Below are positions 15,630-16,844 of a stretch of 16,844 nt of DNA, in pieces. This DNA is from CAZYSK01 sp964649415. GTDB lineage: Bacteria > Chloroflexota > Anaerolineae > B4-G1. The stretch's first letter is position 1. The number at the start of each line of letters is the position of its first letter. The notes beneath the pieces were generated by a model. It was not told where the DNA came from. It saw nothing but the letters and a program-made list of their open reading frames with translations, and did not search any database. The position numbers were made by a program, and so were the translations under genes. The DNA is taken from the NCBI GenBank assembly GCA_964649415.1, contig CAZYSK010000107.1:1-16844 (forward strand), given 5' to 3'.

Positions 15630-16473
15630 AGTCCTGGACGTTGCCGTCCTCTTCTCTGACCAGTCGCTTACCGGTCAGTTCCATGAACACATCCTCCAAC
15701 GTCGGATGGTGGCCGTTGTTGCCGGCCACGAGGCTTTTCAGACCCGCCGGCGTGTCGAGCGCCACGATCTTTCCATCGTCGAGGATGGCGATGCGATCAC
15801 ATAGCGCATCGGCTTCCTGCATATCGTGGGTCGTCAGCAGGATGGTGGCATTATGGGTGTCACGCAGTTCCTCCACAAACGCCTGCACCTCGCGTTTCGA
15901 GCGGGGGTCCAGCCCGGTCGTCGGCTCATCCAGCAATAGAACGATGGGCTCGGTGAGGAATGCGCGCGCGATAGCAACCTTCTGCTGCATGCCTCGGCTC
16001 ATCTCCTCCATCGGCTGGAAGACGGACTCCTTCTTCAACCCAAGGCGCCCCAAGACTTCTAGAACGCGCTTCCTGGCATCCCGCGCGCGCAAGCCATAGA
16101 GACGAGCGCCATAGACCAGGTTCTCCATTGGCGTCAGCTTCTTGAAGAACGAGGCATCCACCGACACGCGGTTGATCAGTCGCTTGACCGCCATCTCCTC
16201 GCGTAGCACATCGTGGCCGAAGACGGCGATATCGCCCTCGTCGGGCAGAAGCAAGGTGGCAATGCAGCGCACCAGGGTGGACTTCCCAGAGCCGTTCGGA
16301 CCCAGGATGCCAAACACTTCCCCACGCTTGACGTCGAAGCTGACGCGGTTCACCGCGACAACCGGCTTACGTCCGTTGCCGTTCCGCTTCCAGGGCCAAC
16401 GGAATCCGTCGCTCTTGACGAACTGCTTGGTCACACCTGAGACCTGCAGTGCGTTGTTTTCAACTGTGTTCAT
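15628..16473 (-). CDS. ABC-2 type exporter ATP-binding protein (DrrA/CcmA-like)
   Basis: A 281-residue single-domain ATPase: Walker A GPNGSGKST (58-66), signature MSRGMQQKVAIARA (158-171), Walker B LLLDEPTTGLDP with Asp182-Glu183, and His216 of the H-loop. The SRGMQ form of the signature and the C-terminal LEDVFMELTGK segment are typical of DrrA-like exporters. The Q-loop position holds Asp106 (RVSVDASFF) instead of Gln. ATG 16473 is preferred over a frame extension upstream because GGGAGGAA sits 4 bases before it. It is the first full-size gene after the leader attenuator and so the first controlled by it. Together with the permease it should form a homodimer-type exporter. Confidence 0.9.
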   Translation of the reverse strand: MNTVENNALQVSGVTKQFVKSDGFRWPWKRNGNGRKPVVAVNRVSFDVKRGEVFGILGPNGSGKSTLVRCIATLLLPDEGDIAVFGHDVLREEMAVKRLINRVSVDASFFKKLTPMENLVYGARLYGLRARDARKRVLEVLGRLGLKKESVFQPMEEMSRGMQQKVAIARAFLTEPIVLLLDEPTTGLDPRSKREVQAFVEELRDTHNATILLTTHDMQEADALCDRIAILDDGKIVALDTPAGLKSLVAGNNGHHPTLEDVFMELTGKRLVREEDGNVQD

Positions 16474-16491
16474 CCGATTCCTCCCATGGTA

Positions 16492-16520
16492 TGTCGCGCA
16501 CACAGCGTGTCGCGCACACA
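16492..16520 (-). repeat. 13-base tandem direct repeat in the ATPase 5' UTR
   Basis: TGTCGCGCACACA occurs exactly at 16492-16504 and 16508-16520, a 16-base period with GCG between. It lies in the transcribed leader between the terminator region and the ATPase SD. It could bind a protein or RNA, or be a simple local duplication. Confidence 0.6.
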
Positions 16521-16525
16521 ACAAC

Positions 16526-16552
16526 AAGGCCGCGGACAGTGCCCACGGCCTT
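16526..16552 (-). other. Second leader hairpin sharing the terminator's stem sequence
   Basis: AAGGCCG (16526-16532) pairs with CGGCCTT (16546-16552), 7 bp. Its + strand bases 16541-16551 (GCCCACGGCCT) are identical to terminator arm bases 16604-16614. It can therefore also pair with the terminator's 3' arm. It has only a weak GTTGTTG tail on the - strand, so it is not a convincing terminator. Confidence 0.45.
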
Positions 16553-16578
16553 GCAGAGAGAGATCAGGATAGCCCAAG

Positions 16579-16614
16579 AAAAAAGGCCGTGGGCATCGCA
16601 GTCGCCCACGGCCT
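16579..16614 (-). terminator. Intrinsic terminator in the operon leader (attenuator stem 3:4)
   Basis: On the - strand AGGCCGTGGGC (16614-16604) and GCCCACGGCCT (16594-16584) form a perfect 11-bp stem with a 9-base loop, followed at once by six U (16584-16579, the first also closing the stem). It lies 20 bases after the leader ORF stop and about 110 bases before the ATPase start, so it can abort transcription of the whole operon unless prevented. Confidence 0.88.
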
Positions 16615-16633
16615 GAAGTGACTTATGTCAACT

Positions 16634-16723
16634 TTACACGGGCGCACTGCGACAGGGCAGCACCAACACTCCGATCATATCACGGAGTCCAAGCGCGCAT
16701 ACGTTGAACATTGCAGTGCGCAT
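16634..16723 (-). CDS. 29-residue leader peptide of the exporter operon
   Basis: ATG 16723 follows a strong SD, GAGGGGG (16736-16730), by 6 bases, and TAA lies at 16636-16634. The peptide begins MRTAMFNVCALG and ends VLVLPCRSAPV. It has no run of one amino acid, which argues against a biosynthetic amino-acid leader and for sensing of ribosome arrest or general translation rate. It lies between a consensus promoter and the attenuator terminator, and its first and last codons contain segments 1 and 2 of the switch. A regulatory peptide is the best reading; a functional small protein cannot be excluded. Confidence 0.7.
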   Translation of the reverse strand: MRTAMFNVCALGLRDMIGVLVLPCRSAPV

Positions 16724-16749
16724 GTTACACCCCCTCACAAGATGGGCGC

Positions 16750-16777
16750 ATTATACCCTAGTCCAACAGGTTGTCAA
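16750..16777 (-). promoter_or_regulatory. Consensus sigma-70 type promoter for the long - strand operon
   Basis: On the - strand TTGACA (16777-16772) and TATAAT (16755-16750) are both perfect consensus hexamers with a 16-base spacer. Transcription should start near 16743, a few bases before the SD of the leader ORF. A promoter this strong, paired with a terminator in the leader, suggests constant initiation with control by attenuation. Confidence 0.9.
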
Positions 16778-16785
16778 GTCCAGAA

Positions 16786-16830
16786 GGGGGCGGATGTTCG
16801 AAGCAGAACGTGACGTTCGCATCAACCCCC
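16786..16830. promoter_or_regulatory. Nested inverted repeats upstream of the operon promoter
   Basis: GAACGT-G-ACGTTC (16806-16818) is a perfect palindrome around one base. A wider imperfect repeat pairs GGGGG..GATG (16786-16796) with CATC..CCCCC (16820-16830). They end 9 bases upstream of the -35 element, a common place for activator binding or for the hairpin end of a previous gene. No T tract is seen, and no regulator gene is visible in the window. Operator function is a guess. Confidence 0.35.
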
Positions 16831-16844
16831 GGATCGAGCAAAGC

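Larger units (their letters stand above)
16579..16723 (-). promoter_or_regulatory. Ribosome-mediated transcription attenuator
   Basis: Four segments read 5' to 3' on the - strand. Segment 1 GCGCACTGC (16721-16713, codons 2-4 of the leader ORF) pairs with segment 2 GCAGTGCGC (16650-16642), 9 bp. Segment 2, extended to CGCAGTGCGCCC (16651-16640), pairs with segment 3 GGGCGACTGCG (16607-16597), 11 bp with one bulged base. Segment 3 lies in the loop and upper 5' arm of the terminator. A ribosome paused early in the ORF would cover 1 and free 2 to disrupt the terminator; one reaching the stop (16636-16634) would cover 2 and allow termination. The 2:3 pairing invades only four base pairs of the terminator stem plus its loop, so its strength needs testing. 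Confidence 0.65.

Noticed and set aside
16626..16631. Second TTGACA on the - strand, just after the leader ORF
   Set aside because: No -10-like hexamer follows at 16-18 bases; that place is the GC-rich terminator stem.
16634..16723. Amino-acid biosynthesis leader (trp, leu or ilv type)
   Set aside because: The peptide shows no run of a controlling amino acid, and no biosynthetic gene follows.

Overview
This window is bacterial, GC-rich and gene-dense. Several genes start with GTG, most have clear Shine-Dalgarno (SD) sites, and many genes overlap by a few bases. The mix of tandem-domain HAD proteins, GNAT fusions, a heterodimeric ABC exporter and a stand-alone EF-G recalls environmental Chloroflexota (Anaerolineae-like) genomes. 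That placement is inferred from protein style, not from a marker gene. I see no rRNA, tRNA, CRISPR array, transposase or phage gene.

Left end, + strand (1-1477): an intrinsic terminator closes a gene outside the window. An extended -10 promoter follows. A short transcript leader then folds with a perfect 8-bp closing stem that competes with an alternative stem. Two genes read from it: an Lgt-like membrane protein (199-1005) and a small HAD protein of the soluble P-type-ATPase-like group (1007-1477). A 286-base convergent gap holds one strong hairpin.

Rest of the window, - strand (16777 down to 1764): one apparent operon of ten genes plus a leader ORF, about 15 kb long. Gaps are short (19-104 bases) or genes overlap (4-14 bases). 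In order of transcription: ABC-2 type exporter ATPase and permease; a P-loop kinase-like protein; a HAD hydrolase; a GNAT acetyltransferase with TPR-like tail; a 1076-residue GNAT fused to beta-sandwich domains; a tandem two-domain HAD protein; two half-transporters that look like a heterodimeric type IV ABC exporter with one degenerate ATP site; and an EF-G paralogue.

The most interesting element is the operon's leader. A TTGACA-16-TATAAT promoter drives a leader that encodes a 29-residue peptide with a strong SD. Inside and after it lie segments that can pair 1:2 (9 bp), 2:3 (11 bp with one bulge) and 3:4 (an 11-bp terminator stem followed by six U). This is the classic layout of ribosome-mediated transcription attenuation, as known for the bmrB-bmrCD drug exporter and for amino-acid operons. 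The peptide has no run of one amino acid, and the operon carries exporters, putative modifying enzymes and an EF-G paralogue. I therefore propose a switch that senses ribosome stalling and turns on a large export, modification and translation-protection operon. Pairing and layout are read directly from the sequence. The sensing function and the resistance role are inference.
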